Source: Sphingomonas gei (GTDB lineage Bacteria; Pseudomonadota; Alphaproteobacteria; Sphingomonadales; Sphingomonadaceae). From it: DNA of 64,000 nt. The notes below the pieces were generated by a model. It had not been told where the DNA came from, did not search any database, and worked only from the letters and a program-made list of their open reading frames with translations. Location of the stretch: contig NZ_SRXT01000002.1 of NCBI RefSeq assembly GCF_004792685.1, positions 186,001-250,000 of the forward strand, given 5' to 3'. Below are positions 24,026 through 34,400 of the stretch, in pieces. A program made the translations under genes and the position numbers. Positions within the stretch are counted from its first letter, which is position 1; the number at the start of each line of letters is the position of its first letter.

Positions 24026-24057
24026 CCTCGGCATACGCAACCCTGCGTACGCCGAGG
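24026..24057 (+). terminator. Long stem-loop after aroC
   Basis: CCTCGGC and TACGCA (24026-24039) pair with TGCGTA and GCCGAGG (24044-24057), with one internal mismatch and a 4-base loop. There is no T-run, so it may be a Rho-independent-like block, an RNA stability element, or a leader structure for the small gene at 24102. Confidence 0.45.
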
Positions 24058-24101
24058 CCGTTCAGTTCCTGCCAATTTGGTCAATTGCAGGAGTATACAA
24101 C

Positions 24102-24395
24102 ATGCGTAAGCTCACCTTGTTCCTCGCCGGCGCCATGCTGCTTCCGACTGCCGCGATCGCGCAATCGACGCCGCAATCGAGCGATCCGAGCACCAGCCAG
24201 GATCATCAGAAGCACAAGAAGGACAAGAAGTCCGGCGACGAAGCGAGCGCAGACACCGCTGCGCCCGCTCCCGAGAGCGGCACGACGGGCAGCGGAACGA
24301 CCGAACCGGCGCCCGAAACGGCTCCGACGACCGATCCGAGCACCACGACGCCTCCGACCGCACCGGACGCAACTGCTCCGACGCCGCAGCGCTAA
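24102..24395 (+). CDS. Small exported Thr/Pro/Ser-rich protein
   Basis: 97-aa protein with a clear signal peptide (MRKLTLFLAGAMLLPTAAIA, then QST). The mature part is low-complexity: a short basic stretch (HQKHKKDKKS) then repeats of Thr, Pro, Ala and Glu. It is probably disordered and periplasmic or surface-exposed. No family is recognised; such proteins are common in sphingomonads. The ATG follows AGGAG about 10 bases upstream. It is bracketed by the hairpin after aroC and by a convergent terminator before purA. Confidence 0.75.
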   Translation: MRKLTLFLAGAMLLPTAAIAQSTPQSSDPSTSQDHQKHKKDKKSGDEASADTAAPAPESGTTGSGTTEPAPETAPTTDPSTTTPPTAPDATAPTPQR

Positions 24396-24406
24396 CCGAC
24401 GGCAAG

Positions 24407-24431
24407 GCCCCGGCGGCGCGACCGCCGGGGC
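24407..24431. terminator. Bidirectional hairpin between convergent genes
   Basis: GCCCCGGCGG (24407-24416) pairs perfectly with CCGCCGGGGC (24422-24431) around the loop CGCGA. It fills the gap between the small exported gene and purA, which converge here. The stem is very stable but lacks a T-run on either side. Confidence 0.6.
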
Positions 24432-25721
24432 TCAGTCCGCGAACGGATCACGGACGAGGATGGTGTCTTCGCGCTCGGGGCTGGTCGAGACCAGCGCCAC
24501 CGGGCACTGGATGAGTTCTTCGACGCGCCGGATATACTTGATCGCCGCGGCCGGCAGATCCGCCCAGCTGCGCGCGCCCGCAGTCGATTCGTGCCAGCCG
24601 GGGATGGTTTCATAGACCGCTTCCACTGCCACCTGGTCGGCTGCGTTGGCGGGATAATAGTCCAGCGCCTCGCCGCGCAGCTTGTAGCCGGTGCAGACCT
24701 GGATTTCGTCGAAGCCGTCGAGCACGTCGAGCTTGGTCAGCGCGATTCCGGTGATCCCGGAGACCGCAACCGATTGGCGCAGCAGCACCGCGTCGAGCCA
24801 GCCGCAGCGCCGCTTGCGCCCGGTGACGGTGCCGAACTCGCGCCCGCGCGTGCCGAGCCGCTCGCCGACTTCGTTATCCTGCTCGCTGGGGAAGGGCCCG
24901 GAGCCGACGCGCGTGGTGTATGCCTTGGCGATTCCGAGCACGAACCCGACTGCGCTCGGCCCGAGGCCCGAACCAGCTGCGGCGGTGCCGGCGACGGTGT
25001 TGGACGAAGTGACGAACGGATAGGTACCGTGGTCGATGTCGAGCAGCACGCCCTGCGCGCCTTCGAACAATATGCGCCGGCCGCGGCCGCGCGCTTCGTT
25101 GAGCATCCGCCACACCGGCTCGGCAAAGGGCAGGACGAAGCCGGCAATCTCGCGCAGCTCCTCGACCAGCCCGGCGCGGTCGATCGGCGGCTCACCGAAA
25201 CCGGCGCGCAGCGCGTCGTGGTGCGCGGCGAGGCGATCGAGCTGCGGGCCGAGCTCGTCGAGATGCGCGAGGTCGCAGACGCGGATCGCGCGGCGGCCAA
25301 CCTTGTCCTCATAAGCCGGGCCGATGCCGCGCCGCGTGGTGCCGATCTTGCCGGCGCCGCTGGCATCCTCGCGCAGCGCGTCGAGATCGCGGTGGAAGGG
25401 CAGGATCAGCGGGCAGGTGTCGGCGATCTTTAGCGTGTCCGGGGTAATGTCGATCCCTTGACCGCGCAATTTCTCGACTTCGGCCTTGAGCGCCCAGGGA
25501 TCGAGCACCACGCCGTTGCCGATCACGCTGGGCGTGCCGCGGACGATGCCCGAGGGGAGCAAGGACAGCTTGTAGACATTCTCGCCGACGACGAGCGTGT
25601 GGCCGGCATTGTGGCCGCCCTGGAAGCGCACGACGACATCGGCGCGCTCGGCGAGCCAGTCGACGATCTTGCCCTTGCCCTCGTCACCCCATTGGGCGCC
25701 GATCACTGCGACATTTGCCAT
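24432..25721 (-). CDS. purA: Adenylosuccinate synthase
   Basis: Joins IMP and aspartate using GTP, the first committed step to AMP. The 429-aa protein starts [22 protein letters not shown] with the catalytic Asp and P-loop-like GDEGKGK. It retains [10 protein letters not shown], the IMP-site [13 protein letters not shown] and the GTP-site [16 protein letters not shown]. The length is normal. It lies 128 bases downstream of the hybrid histidine kinase on the same strand; that gap contains a degenerate half of the GCCCTTCGACA repeat family and probably its own promoter. Confidence 0.97.
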   Translation of the reverse strand: MANVAVIGAQWGDEGKGKIVDWLAERADVVVRFQGGHNAGHTLVVGENVYKLSLLPSGIVRGTPSVIGNGVVLDPWALKAEVEKLRGQGIDITPDTLKIADTCPLILPFHRDLDALREDASGAGKIGTTRRGIGPAYEDKVGRRAIRVCDLAHLDELGPQLDRLAAHHDALRAGFGEPPIDRAGLVEELREIAGFVLPFAEPVWRMLNEARGRGRRILFEGAQGVLLDIDHGTYPFVTSSNTVAGTAAAGSGLGPSAVGFVLGIAKAYTTRVGSGPFPSEQDNEVGERLGTRGREFGTVTGRKRRCGWLDAVLLRQSVAVSGITGIALTKLDVLDGFDEIQVCTGYKLRGEALDYYPANAADQVAVEAVYETIPGWHESTAGARSWADLPAAAIKYIRRVEELIQCPVALVSTSPEREDTILVRDPFAD

Positions 25722-25849
25722 GAATACGATTCTCCGCCTGCCGGGGCGGACCCTGGCCGCCCTTCGACAGGACTCGACGGCAGGGCGGTTTTGGGGCCGA
25801 GGTCAGCGCCCCGAAGCCGCGGGGCCAATGGCGCTCGTGACGGCCTGCG

Positions 25850-28800
25850 TCAAGTGTCTTTGGGTTCGTCGAGCGCAGCGCGCACCCGGCGCGCGAGCCG
25901 ATCGATGTCGAACGGCTTGGTGAGAATCGAATCGTCGAGCCCGGCAATGTCGGGGCTATAGCCGCTGGTCAGCAATATCTTGAGGTCGGGCAGCCGCGCG
26001 CACGCGCGCCGGGCGAGTTCGCGGCCGCTCATCTCGGGCATCACCACGTCGGTGAACAGCAGCGACACGCTCAGGCCGCCCTCGATCATCGCCAGCGCCT
26101 CGACTCCGTCGGCAGCGGAGACGACATCGTAGCCGAGCTCGCGGAGCGCTTCGACCGAATAGCTGCGCACGCGCTCCTCGTCCTCGACCACCATCACGGT
26201 TTCGCCCGGCCGCGCGCGTTCGGCGTCGGCGACGTCGCCGGCCTGGGCGGTCGCGTCGATCTCGCCTTGGTAGACGGGCAAATACAGACTGACTCGTGTG
26301 CCCTGGCCCTGTTCGGTCTCGATACGGACCATCCCGCCCGATTGCCGGGCGAAGCCGAACACCTGGCTCAGGCCAAGCCCGGTGCCCTTGCCGACGCCCT
26401 TGGTGGTGAAGAACGGGTCGAAAGCGCGCGCGGCGACTTCGGGTGGCATGCCCGAGCCGGTATCGCGCACCGCGATCGCGACATAATCGCCGGGTTCGAC
26501 GCCGAGTGCCTGTGCCTCGCTTGCACCCGCTGCGACGTACGCCGTCTCGATCGTCAGCCTACCGCCGCCCGGCATCGCATCGCGGCCGTTGACGCACAGG
26601 TTGAGGATTGCATTCTCGAGCTGGTTCGGATCGGCGAGCGCCGGCCGGAGGCCGTCGGCGAGGCGAGTCTCGACGGTGACCGCTTCGCCGAGCGTGCGCG
26701 CGAGCAGTTCGATCATCCCCTCGACCATCGCATTGGCGTCGACCGGGTTGGGTGCGAGCGGCTGCTGGCGCGAGAAAGCGAGCAGCCGCTGCGTCAGCGC
26801 TGCGGCGCGGGTGGCGCCGTCCCGCGCCGCGACGATATAGCGGTCGATGTCGGTACGGCCCTGTCCGATCCGCCGCTCGAGCAAGTCGAGCGCGCCGATC
26901 ACCACTGCAAGCATGTTGTTGAAATCGTGCGCGATGCCGCCGGTCAATTGCCCCACCGCTTCCATCTTCTGCGCCTGGCGCAGCTGCTGCTCGGCCTGCA
27001 TCAGCTGCTCGGTGCGCTGGTGGACCGCCGCCTCTAGCTCCTCGCGCGAGCGCGCCAGCACTTCGCGCGCGTCGACGATATCCTGGATGTCGGTGCAGGT
27101 GCCGAACCAGCGGATGATGCGCCCGCTGTCGTCGCGCACCGGCTGGGCGCGGCCGAGCACCCAGCGATAGGCGCCCGAATGGTGCCGCAGGCGATATTCG
27201 ATATGATAGGGATCGCCGGTGACGAGGCAGTGCCGCCACAGCGCCCAGGTCCGCTCCTGATCGTCGGGATGGAAAACGTCGGCCCAGCCTTCGCCGTCGG
27301 TCGAGCCGTACGGCACGCCGGTGAATTCGTACCAGCGATCGTTGTAATAATCGTGATAGCCGTCGGCCAAGGTCGACCACACCATCGGATCGATCGAATT
27401 GGCGATGGCGCGGAATTTCTCTTCGCTTTCGCGCAACGCCGTCAGCGCGCCGGCGCGCTCGACCGCGTCCCACGACATTTCGGCGATCGCTTCGATGAAC
27501 GCGATCTCGTCGGGGCCCCATTGCCGCGCAGTCGCTTCGTTGACGAACATCGTCGACACCCACTCGCCGCCGCGCAGCAGCGGCACGCCGATCGCTGCCG
27601 CGGTGCGCTGCGCGATGTCGCTGTCGCTCAGCGCGGGATCGCGTCCCGTATCGTGCGAGATCAGCGTCCGGCCTTCGCGATACGCTTGGATCGCATGGGT
27701 GCCGATCCGCTCGAGCGGGATCGTCCCGTGCAGCAACGGCAAGTCGCCGCGCGTCGCGGAGGGACCGAACAGGATCGTGTCGCCGCCGACGATCCGGTAG
27801 AAGCCGACGCGGCTCACGCCGAGCTGATCGACCAGCGCATCGGCAGTCACGGCCATCACCCCGTCGGGCGTGTCGAGCGCCCGCTGCTTCTCGGCGAGCG
27901 CGTAGACGAAGGACTGTGCCTCGTTCGCTTCGCGAAGCTCCTCGGCCGCGGCGCGCGCAGCCTGCTCGGCGAGCTTGCGCTCGGTAATGTCGAAGCTGAC
28001 CCCGGGAAACCGGAGCGGCCGGCCTTCGACGTCGAGGATGGGGCGCCCCTGCGAGGCCACCCAGCGCACCGAGCCCCCCGGCTGGAGCAGCCGGTACTCC
28101 TCCGAAAAATGTTCGCCGCTGGCCAGGGATCGGGCGATTGCCGCCTCGAGTGGCGAACGGTCTTCGGGGTGGACGTTGACGAGGAACGCCTCGATCGGTG
28201 CGCCGATGCCTGCCAGCGCCTCGTCGACGCCGTACAGCCGGAGGAAGCGCAGATCGGCGACGACGCGGTCCGCGGGCACGTCCCAGAACCAGGTGCCCAC
28301 CCCGATCGACGAGTCGAGCGCCAGCTGAAGCCGCTCCTCGCTCGCGCGCAACGCCGCTTCGGCAGTAGCGCGCTCGGTCACGTCATTGGCGAGGACGAAG
28401 ATGTCGGTGGTCTCGCCGTTGGCGCCCTTGATCGGCTGATAGACGAAATCGATCAGCCTCGTCTCGGCCTCGCCACCCGCAATTCGCCGGAGCAGGATGG
28501 GCACCGAATCGGCACGATAGGTCGTGCCGCTCTGGAAGACCCCGTCGAGCAGTTCGATAAAGCCCTGGTCGATGACCTCGGGAAGCGCATCGCGGAGCGG
28601 CCGGCCGAGCACTTCGCGGCCACCGATCAGATCGAGATAGGCCGGGTTCGCGATCTCGAACACATAGTCGGCGCCGTGCAGCAATGCGACCGCACCCGGC
28701 GCCTGTTCGAACAATTCGCGCAGCCGCTCGACTTCGGCAAGCCGGGCGCGCTCGGCGAGCACGGTCCGCGTGGTTTCGCTGCCCTGGTTGAGGATCCCAA

Positions 28801-29230
28801 CCACCGCGCCGTGCTCATCGCGGATCGGCGTGAAGCTGTAGTTCCACCAGGTTTCCTGCGGCCGGCCGTTCCGCTCCATCGGCAGCATCTGGTCATAGGT
28901 GGAGAAGCCCTCGCCGGTTGCCAGCACGCGCCGCATGTCAGGTTCGACAAGATGCCAGATGTCGGACCAGACCTCCGCACCTGGCCGGCCCAGCGCCCAG
29001 GGGTGGCGGTCGGCGGGGATCGGTGCCCAGGCGTCGTTGTAGAGGAGGTGGAGTTCGGGGCCCCAATAGATCGCAGTCGGGAAGCTCGACCCCAAGGCGA
29101 TGTTGATCGCGAAACGCAGTGATTGCGGCCAGTTTTCGATCGCGCCGATCGGCGTGGAAGCCCAGTCGTGCGTTCGGATCCGGTGGGCCATCTCGCCGCC
29201 GTGATCCAGAAAGCGAAGCGACGAGAACAT
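25850..29230 (-). CDS. Hybrid sensor histidine kinase with PAS/GAF sensors and receiver
   Basis: 1126-aa cytosolic sensor with no membrane helix. In order: N-terminal PAS-like region (about 15-145), two more PAS segments (about 165-420, each ending in PAC-type sequence such as RFPGVSFDITERKLAE), a GAF domain (about 440-585), another PAS (about 595-715), a coiled coil, HisKA with His768 in GGIAHDFNNMLAV, a HATPase (NLCVNGRDAMPGGG; KGVGKGTGLGLSQVFGF) and a C-terminal receiver with Asp1061 in LFTDVVMPEMSG. This is the HWE-unlike, NtrY/RcsC-style orthodox type. No partner response regulator is adjacent, so phosphotransfer to an outside protein is expected. The ligand is unknown; PAS/GAF stacks often bind flavin, haem or small metabolites. 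Confidence 0.92.
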   Translation of the reverse strand: MFSSLRFLDHGGEMAHRIRTHDWASTPIGAIENWPQSLRFAINIALGSSFPTAIYWGPELHLLYNDAWAPIPADRHPWALGRPGAEVWSDIWHLVEPDMRRVLATGEGFSTYDQMLPMERNGRPQETWWNYSFTPIRDEHGAVVGILNQGSETTRTVLAERARLAEVERLRELFEQAPGAVALLHGADYVFEIANPAYLDLIGGREVLGRPLRDALPEVIDQGFIELLDGVFQSGTTYRADSVPILLRRIAGGEAETRLIDFVYQPIKGANGETTDIFVLANDVTERATAEAALRASEERLQLALDSSIGVGTWFWDVPADRVVADLRFLRLYGVDEALAGIGAPIEAFLVNVHPEDRSPLEAAIARSLASGEHFSEEYRLLQPGGSVRWVASQGRPILDVEGRPLRFPGVSFDITERKLAEQAARAAAEELREANEAQSFVYALAEKQRALDTPDGVMAVTADALVDQLGVSRVGFYRIVGGDTILFGPSATRGDLPLLHGTIPLERIGTHAIQAYREGRTLISHDTGRDPALSDSDIAQRTAAAIGVPLLRGGEWVSTMFVNEATARQWGPDEIAFIEAIAEMSWDAVERAGALTALRESEEKFRAIANSIDPMVWSTLADGYHDYYNDRWYEFTGVPYGSTDGEGWADVFHPDDQERTWALWRHCLVTGDPYHIEYRLRHHSGAYRWVLGRAQPVRDDSGRIIRWFGTCTDIQDIVDAREVLARSREELEAAVHQRTEQLMQAEQQLRQAQKMEAVGQLTGGIAHDFNNMLAVVIGALDLLERRIGQGRTDIDRYIVAARDGATRAAALTQRLLAFSRQQPLAPNPVDANAMVEGMIELLARTLGEAVTVETRLADGLRPALADPNQLENAILNLCVNGRDAMPGGGRLTIETAYVAAGASEAQALGVEPGDYVAIAVRDTGSGMPPEVAARAFDPFFTTKGVGKGTGLGLSQVFGFARQSGGMVRIETEQGQGTRVSLYLPVYQGEIDATAQAGDVADAERARPGETVMVVEDEERVRSYSVEALRELGYDVVSAADGVEALAMIEGGLSVSLLFTDVVMPEMSGRELARRACARLPDLKILLTSGYSPDIAGLDDSILTKPFDIDRLARRVRAALDEPKDT

Positions 29231-29319
29231 CGTCGAGCGATGAAGATGCCGTTGCCGGGAGTCAACCGCTCGACTTGGCCGCGCGCGGCCCTATGCTGGC
29301 CAAAACAGGAGAGAATTGC

Positions 29320-30324
29320 ATGAAGTTGGCCAGCTTGAAGCACGGTCGTGACGGCAAGCTCGTCGTGGTGTCCAACGATCTCGCGTGGTGCGCCGACGCA
29401 ACCGCAGTCGCGCCGACGTTGCAGGCGGCGCTCGACGACTGGGAGCGGGTTGAGGGCGATCTGCGCAACCTCGCGACCGACCTCGATCACGAGACGATCC
29501 CGATGCTGCGCTTCCACGAGCGCCAGGCGGCGTCGCCGCTGCCGCGCGCCTATCAATGGGCCGACGGCTCGGCCTATGTGAACCATGTCGCCTTGGTCCG
29601 CCAGGCGCGCGGCGCCGAGATGCCCGAGAGCTTCTGGCAGGAGCCGCTGATGTATCAGGGCGGCAGCGACGGCTTTCTCGGCCCGCGCGACCCGATCCCG
29701 CTCGCCGACGAGGCATATGGCTGCGATCTCGAGGCCGAAGTGGTGGTGGTGACCGGCGACGTCCCGCTCGGCGCCGGCCGCGACGAAGCGCTGGCCGCGG
29801 TCCGGCTGGTCGGGTTGACCAACGATGTGAGCCTGCGCAACCTCATTCCCGGCGAACTCGCCAAGGGCTTCGGCTTCTTTCAGTCCAAGCCGGCCAGCGC
29901 GTTCTCGCCGGTGTTCGTCACTCCCGACGCGCTTGGCGACTGGTGGAAGGACGGCAAGCTCCATCGCAAGCTGATGGTCGACTTGAACGGCCAGCCTTTC
30001 GGCCGCGCCGAGGCGGGCGAGGACATGACCTTCGATTTCGGCACGCTGATCGCGCATGCCGCCAAGACCCGCGCGCTCGGCGCGGGAACGATGATCGGAT
30101 CGGGCACCGTTTCGAACCGCGACGCCGATGGCGGCCCCGGCAAGCCGGTTGCCGAGGGCGGCGTCGGCTATTCGTGCCTTGCCGAGATCCGCACGATCGA
30201 GACGATCCGCGGCGGCAAGCCCGAGACTCCGTTCCTCAAGAGCGGCGATACCGTGCGTATCTGGGCCGAGGACGACAAGCACCATCCGATCTTCGGGGTG
30301 ATCGAGCAGATTGTCGGGGGTTAG
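29320..30324 (+). CDS. Fumarylacetoacetate hydrolase family protein
   Basis: 334-aa FAH-family enzyme (hydrolysis or decarboxylation of 2-oxo acids with a C-C bond adjacent). It starts at MKLASLKHGRDGKLVVVSND behind AGGAGAG. The N-terminal FAH_N-like part precedes the metal site: DLEAEVVVVTGD carries the Glu ligands, followed by GLTNDVSLRNL and GGVGYSCLAEIRTIETIRGG. The length and sequence fit the subgroup that resembles fumarylacetoacetate hydrolase of tyrosine breakdown, but no hmgA or maiA is nearby, so the substrate is open. It is divergent from the histidine kinase and convergent with a VOC gene. Confidence 0.88.
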   Translation: MKLASLKHGRDGKLVVVSNDLAWCADATAVAPTLQAALDDWERVEGDLRNLATDLDHETIPMLRFHERQAASPLPRAYQWADGSAYVNHVALVRQARGAEMPESFWQEPLMYQGGSDGFLGPRDPIPLADEAYGCDLEAEVVVVTGDVPLGAGRDEALAAVRLVGLTNDVSLRNLIPGELAKGFGFFQSKPASAFSPVFVTPDALGDWWKDGKLHRKLMVDLNGQPFGRAEAGEDMTFDFGTLIAHAAKTRALGAGTMIGSGTVSNRDADGGPGKPVAEGGVGYSCLAEIRTIETIRGGKPETPFLKSGDTVRIWAEDDKHHPIFGVIEQIVGG

Positions 30325-30342
30325 TTTCGACGGTCGACGATC

Positions 30343-30810
30343 TTACCGCTTCAGCGCGTCGTTGACTTCGATCCAATAGCCGTCCGGATCCTGGAGGAAG
30401 ATCTGGCGGATGCCGTCGGTGCGCATGTTCTGGATCGCGCCGGGATTGCCGGCGACGTCGCTCCAGCTCTGCCCGCGCGCCTTGAGCTGCGTCAGGATCG
30501 GATCGAGGCTCGCAACCGCGATCGCCATGTGCACGCGGCGCGGCTGGGTCACCGGCGCGTCGCGGCCCGGCTGGATGTGCAGCTCGACGCCATTGGCCAG
30601 CTGCATCCAGCGCGGCCCGCCGGGCGGAAAGGGCGCGGGGATTTCGTTCAGGCCGAACATCGCGCGATAGAAGTCTATGCTCTTCTGCTGATCCGCGACC
30701 CAGATCCCGACATGGTCGAGCCGCGCGACAGGCGCAGGCTTGTCCTGAGCGAGCACCGGCGACGTCAGTGCGAGAAACGATACAGCGAAGAGTGGCGCGT
30801 GCAAATTCAT
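30343..30810 (-). CDS. Exported VOC (glyoxalase/dioxygenase) superfamily protein
   Basis: 155-aa single-domain vicinal-oxygen-chelate protein with a signal peptide (MNLHAPLFAVSFLALTSPVLAQ). The VOC betaalphabetabetabeta repeats include LDHVGIWVADQQKSIDFY and VHMAIAVASLDPILTQL, ending IFLQDPDGYWIEVND. Metal ligands would be His in LDHVG, Glu in VELHIQ or IEVND. Periplasmic VOC proteins are less common than cytosolic ones. It may be a glyoxalase-like lyase or a binding protein; the substrate is unknown. It lies 18 bases from the convergent FAH-family gene. Confidence 0.82.
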   Translation of the reverse strand: MNLHAPLFAVSFLALTSPVLAQDKPAPVARLDHVGIWVADQQKSIDFYRAMFGLNEIPAPFPPGGPRWMQLANGVELHIQPGRDAPVTQPRRVHMAIAVASLDPILTQLKARGQSWSDVAGNPGAIQNMRTDGIRQIFLQDPDGYWIEVNDALKR

Positions 30811-30872
30811 TCGGTATTCTCCCCTTCACCGAGCCTATCATCCCTGCGCGCCAGTGGAAGGGGCACCATGCG

Positions 30873-31433
30873 CTAAAAGAGCAGCGACCCTTGGCGCGGT
30901 TCGAGCGCCCAGCTGTCGAGCAGCGTGTGGCCTTTGCCGTGGATGCTGTTGATCAACAGCAACTGCCGGACGCGCCAGGCGATCGGCGAAACCGGGATGT
31001 TGCGCTGCTGCCATGCTTGGTAGGTGAGCGACGCATGCGGGTTGAACGCGTAGTTGGGGAGCTCGATGCCGAACGCTTCGAGACGCGCGACGAGCGCGCC
31101 CTGAAAATCGCGAAGCGCCTGCATCCTGTTGCCGACAAGCGCATTGCCGCGGATCCGGTTGAGCGCGACTTCGAAGGGCTCGGCCTGCAGCGATGTCGCG
31201 GCACGCCGGATCAGGTCGAGATTCTCCGCAGAGATCAGCCGGATGTCGCCGAATGGGACGAGCGTGATGTGAATGCGCTTCGTGGCATATTTGCGCGCCA
31301 GATTGTGCGCGTGCCGAAGACCGTCCATCGCAGCAGCCTGCTCCGGGCCGGGCTTGATCATGAAATAGAGCATCTGGTCGTCGCGGCGCATCTGCTGGCC
31401 GGACACCGTTCCCCCGGTGGTTGGAAACATCAT
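30873..31433 (-). CDS. 2'-5' RNA ligase family (2H phosphoesterase) protein
   Basis: 186-aa protein of the 2H phosphoesterase fold. Both signature boxes are present: HITLVPFGD and HASLTYQA (H-x-T and H-x-S). Members open or close 2'-5' or 2',3'-cyclic phosphodiester bonds in RNA or small nucleotides. No signal peptide. It lies 11 bases after the dnaE2 stop on the same strand, so it may be read through from the SOS cassette. That is notable but could be chance; the link to mutagenesis is not established. Confidence 0.8.
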   Translation of the reverse strand: MMFPTTGGTVSGQQMRRDDQMLYFMIKPGPEQAAAMDGLRHAHNLARKYATKRIHITLVPFGDIRLISAENLDLIRRAATSLQAEPFEVALNRIRGNALVGNRMQALRDFQGALVARLEAFGIELPNYAFNPHASLTYQAWQQRNIPVSPIAWRVRQLLLINSIHGKGHTLLDSWALEPRQGSLLF

Positions 31434-31444
31434 CGGTCATTCTC

Positions 31445-34400
31445 CTAGTGAAAGTCGCGCGACTTGACCGGGATCAGGTCCGGCGCCTTGAGGCTGCCGC
31501 GGGGCGGCCAGCTTTCGAGCGCGCGCTGGCGCGGGAGCTTGAGGCGCTCGCGCGGGTCGATCGTCCCGCCGTGGGTCGCGCCGTCGCCGGGGATCGTCAT
31601 GCGTGGCAGATCGATCTCGCCGATTTCGCGCAGCCATGGCGTGAGGTCGGTGATCGCCTCGGCGACGAGATGGATCACGATCCCCTCGCGCTGCACCTTG
31701 CCGCGGATCGCCAGCATCGTCGCGGTCATCACCGTGCGCCTGTTGGCCTCGAAGCGGTCGGCCCAGAAAACGGCATTGGCGATCCCAGTCTCGTCCTCCA
31801 GCGTCACGAACACCACGCCCTTGGCGCTGCCCGGCCGTTGGCGGACGAGGATCAGCCCGGCGACCTCGACCCGCGCGCCATCCTTCATGTTGAGTAGGTC
31901 GCCGCACTTGGCGATCCGCCGTTCGGCCAGCCGCTCGCGCAGGAAGGTCACCGGATGGGCACGTAAGGAGAGCTGAGTCGCGCGATAATCCTCGACGACT
32001 TCGCGGCCCTCGGTGAGCGGCACCAGCGCGACATCGGGCTCGACGCTCTCGGACACGGTCACGCGCTCGCGCGCATCGGCGGCGCTGAACAAATCGAGCG
32101 GCTTCTGGCCGAGCCCCTTGATCGCCCAGAGCGCTTGGCGCCGGTTGAGCCCGAGCGCCTGAAAGGCATCGGCGCGTGCCAGCCGCTCGAGCGCGGCGGG
32201 CTTTACCCCGGATCGCCGCCAGACATCCTCGATCGAGACGAAGGGGGCGTGCTCCCGCGCCTTGAGGATTTCGATCGCGTCGGCCTGCGCCAGGCCCTGC
32301 ACGATCCGCATGCCGAGCCGTAACGGATGCAGATTTTGCCAATCCTCGGCGGTGCCGCAGAATCCCTCTCCTCGGCCCTCCCGCAAGCGGGGAGAGGGGG
32401 ATTCCATCCGTGTGTCCCAGTCGCTGTGGTTGATGCACACCGGCCGTGCCTCGACACCGTGCGCACGCGCATCGCGGACCAATTGCGCCGGGGCGTAGAA
32501 GCCCATCGGCTGCGCATTGAGCAGCGCGCAGCAGAATATGTCCGGATGGTGGCACTTCATCCACGAAGAGGCATAGGCGATCTTGGCGAAGCTCGCGGCA
32601 TGGCTTTCGGGGAAGCCGTAATTGCTGAAGCCTTCGATCTGCGCGACCAGCCGCTCGGCAAAATCGTCGCTGATGCCGTTCGCGCGCATCCCGGCGAGCA
32701 GCTTGGGCCCGAACTCGCCGATGCCGCCGGTCGACTTGAACGTCGCCATCGCACGGCGCAGCCGATCGGCCTCGCTGGGCGTGAAGCCGGCGCCCTTGAT
32801 CGCGACCTGCATTGCCTGTTCCTGGAAGAGCGGCACGCCGAGCGTCTTCTTGAGCACCTTCTTCAATGCCGGCGAGGGATAGTCGACCAGATGCGGGTTC
32901 TGCCGCCGCTTGAGATAGGGATGCACCATATTGCCCTGGATCGGCCCCGGCCGGACGATCGCGACCTGGATCGCGATGTCGTAGAAATTGACCGGCAGCA
33001 TCCGCGGCAGCATCGACATCTGCGCGCGGCTCTCGATCTGGAACACGCCGAGCGTGTCGGCCTGCTGGATCATCGCGAAAGTCAGGGGGTCCTCGTCCTG
33101 CATCAGCGGCGAGGCCATGCTGAGCTGCGTCGCCTTGTGATCGGCGAGCAGGTCGAAGGCGCGGCGCATGCAGCCGAGCATGCCGAGGCCGAGGATATCG
33201 ACCTTCATGAAGCCCAACTCCTCGATGTCGAGCTTCTCCCATTCGACGACGCGACGATCGACCATCGCCGCGGGTTCGACCGGGATCAGGTCGTGCAGTT
33301 TGTCGCGAGTCAGCACGAAGCCGCCCGGATGCTGCGACAAATGCCGCGGCGTGCCGATCAATTCGCGCGCGAGCTGCAGAGTCAGCGCGAGCCGCGGATC
33401 GCTGCGATCGAGATTGAGCGCATCGGCATGCTTGTCGTCGACTTCGTTCGACCAGCCCCAGACCTGCGAGGAAAGCGCCGCGGTCAGATCCTCGGGCAGG
33501 CCGAGCACCTTGCCGACCTCGCGCAGCGCGCCGCGCGAGCGGAAGCGGCTGACCACTGCAGTCAGCGCGGCATGGTCCTGGCCATAGCTCTCATAGATCC
33601 ACTGGATCACTTCCTCGCGCCGCTCATGCTCGAAATCGACGTCGATGTCGGGCGGCTCCTTGCGCTCGGTCGAGATGAAGCGCTCGAACAGCAATTGGTG
33701 CTTGATCGGATCGATCGAAGTGATCCCGAGCGCGAAGCAGATCACCGAATTGGCCGCGCTGCCGCGTCCCTGGCAGAGGATCTGCTGGCTGATCGCGAAC
33801 TGGACGATCGAATTCACCGTGAGGAAATAAGGCGCATAGCCCATCTGCTCGACCAGCCCGAGCTCGTGCGTGAGCAAGTCGCGATAGGCTTGCGATGGAG
33901 TGCCGCCGAATTTCTGCTTGAGCCCGCTCCACGCCAGCCGGTGCAATGCTTCTTGCGAGGTCCGGCCGTCGAAGACATGCTCCTCGGGATATTGGTGCTT
34001 CAGCTCACGCAGCGAGAAGGTGCAGCGCTCGGCGACTGCCTCGGTCGCGCGCAGGGCCTCGGGATAGTCGCGGAAGCGCCGCGCCATTTCCTCGGGCGAT
34101 TTGAGATGCCGGTCGGCATTGCGCTCGCGGCGGAAGCCGAGCTCGTCGATCGTGCATTTCTCGCGGATCGCGGTGACAACGTCCTGCAGCATGCGGCGAT
34201 CGGGCGTGTCGTAGAGTATGTCGCCGGTTGCGAGCGGCGTCAGGCCGAAGCGCTCGGCCGCCGCGTTCAGCGCGTGCAGCCGCATCACGTCGCCTGGGCG
34301 GCGGTGCTGGGTGAGGCAGACATGCCCCCGCTCGGCAAAGACGTCCGCCATCCATTGCAGCGACAGGGGATCGCCGGGGTCGGCAAGCCCGGGCACCAGC

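Noticed and set aside
25722..25849. Regulatory RNA or riboswitch before purA
   Set aside because: No conserved purine-riboswitch core could be recognised; the gap contains a degenerate repeat half instead.
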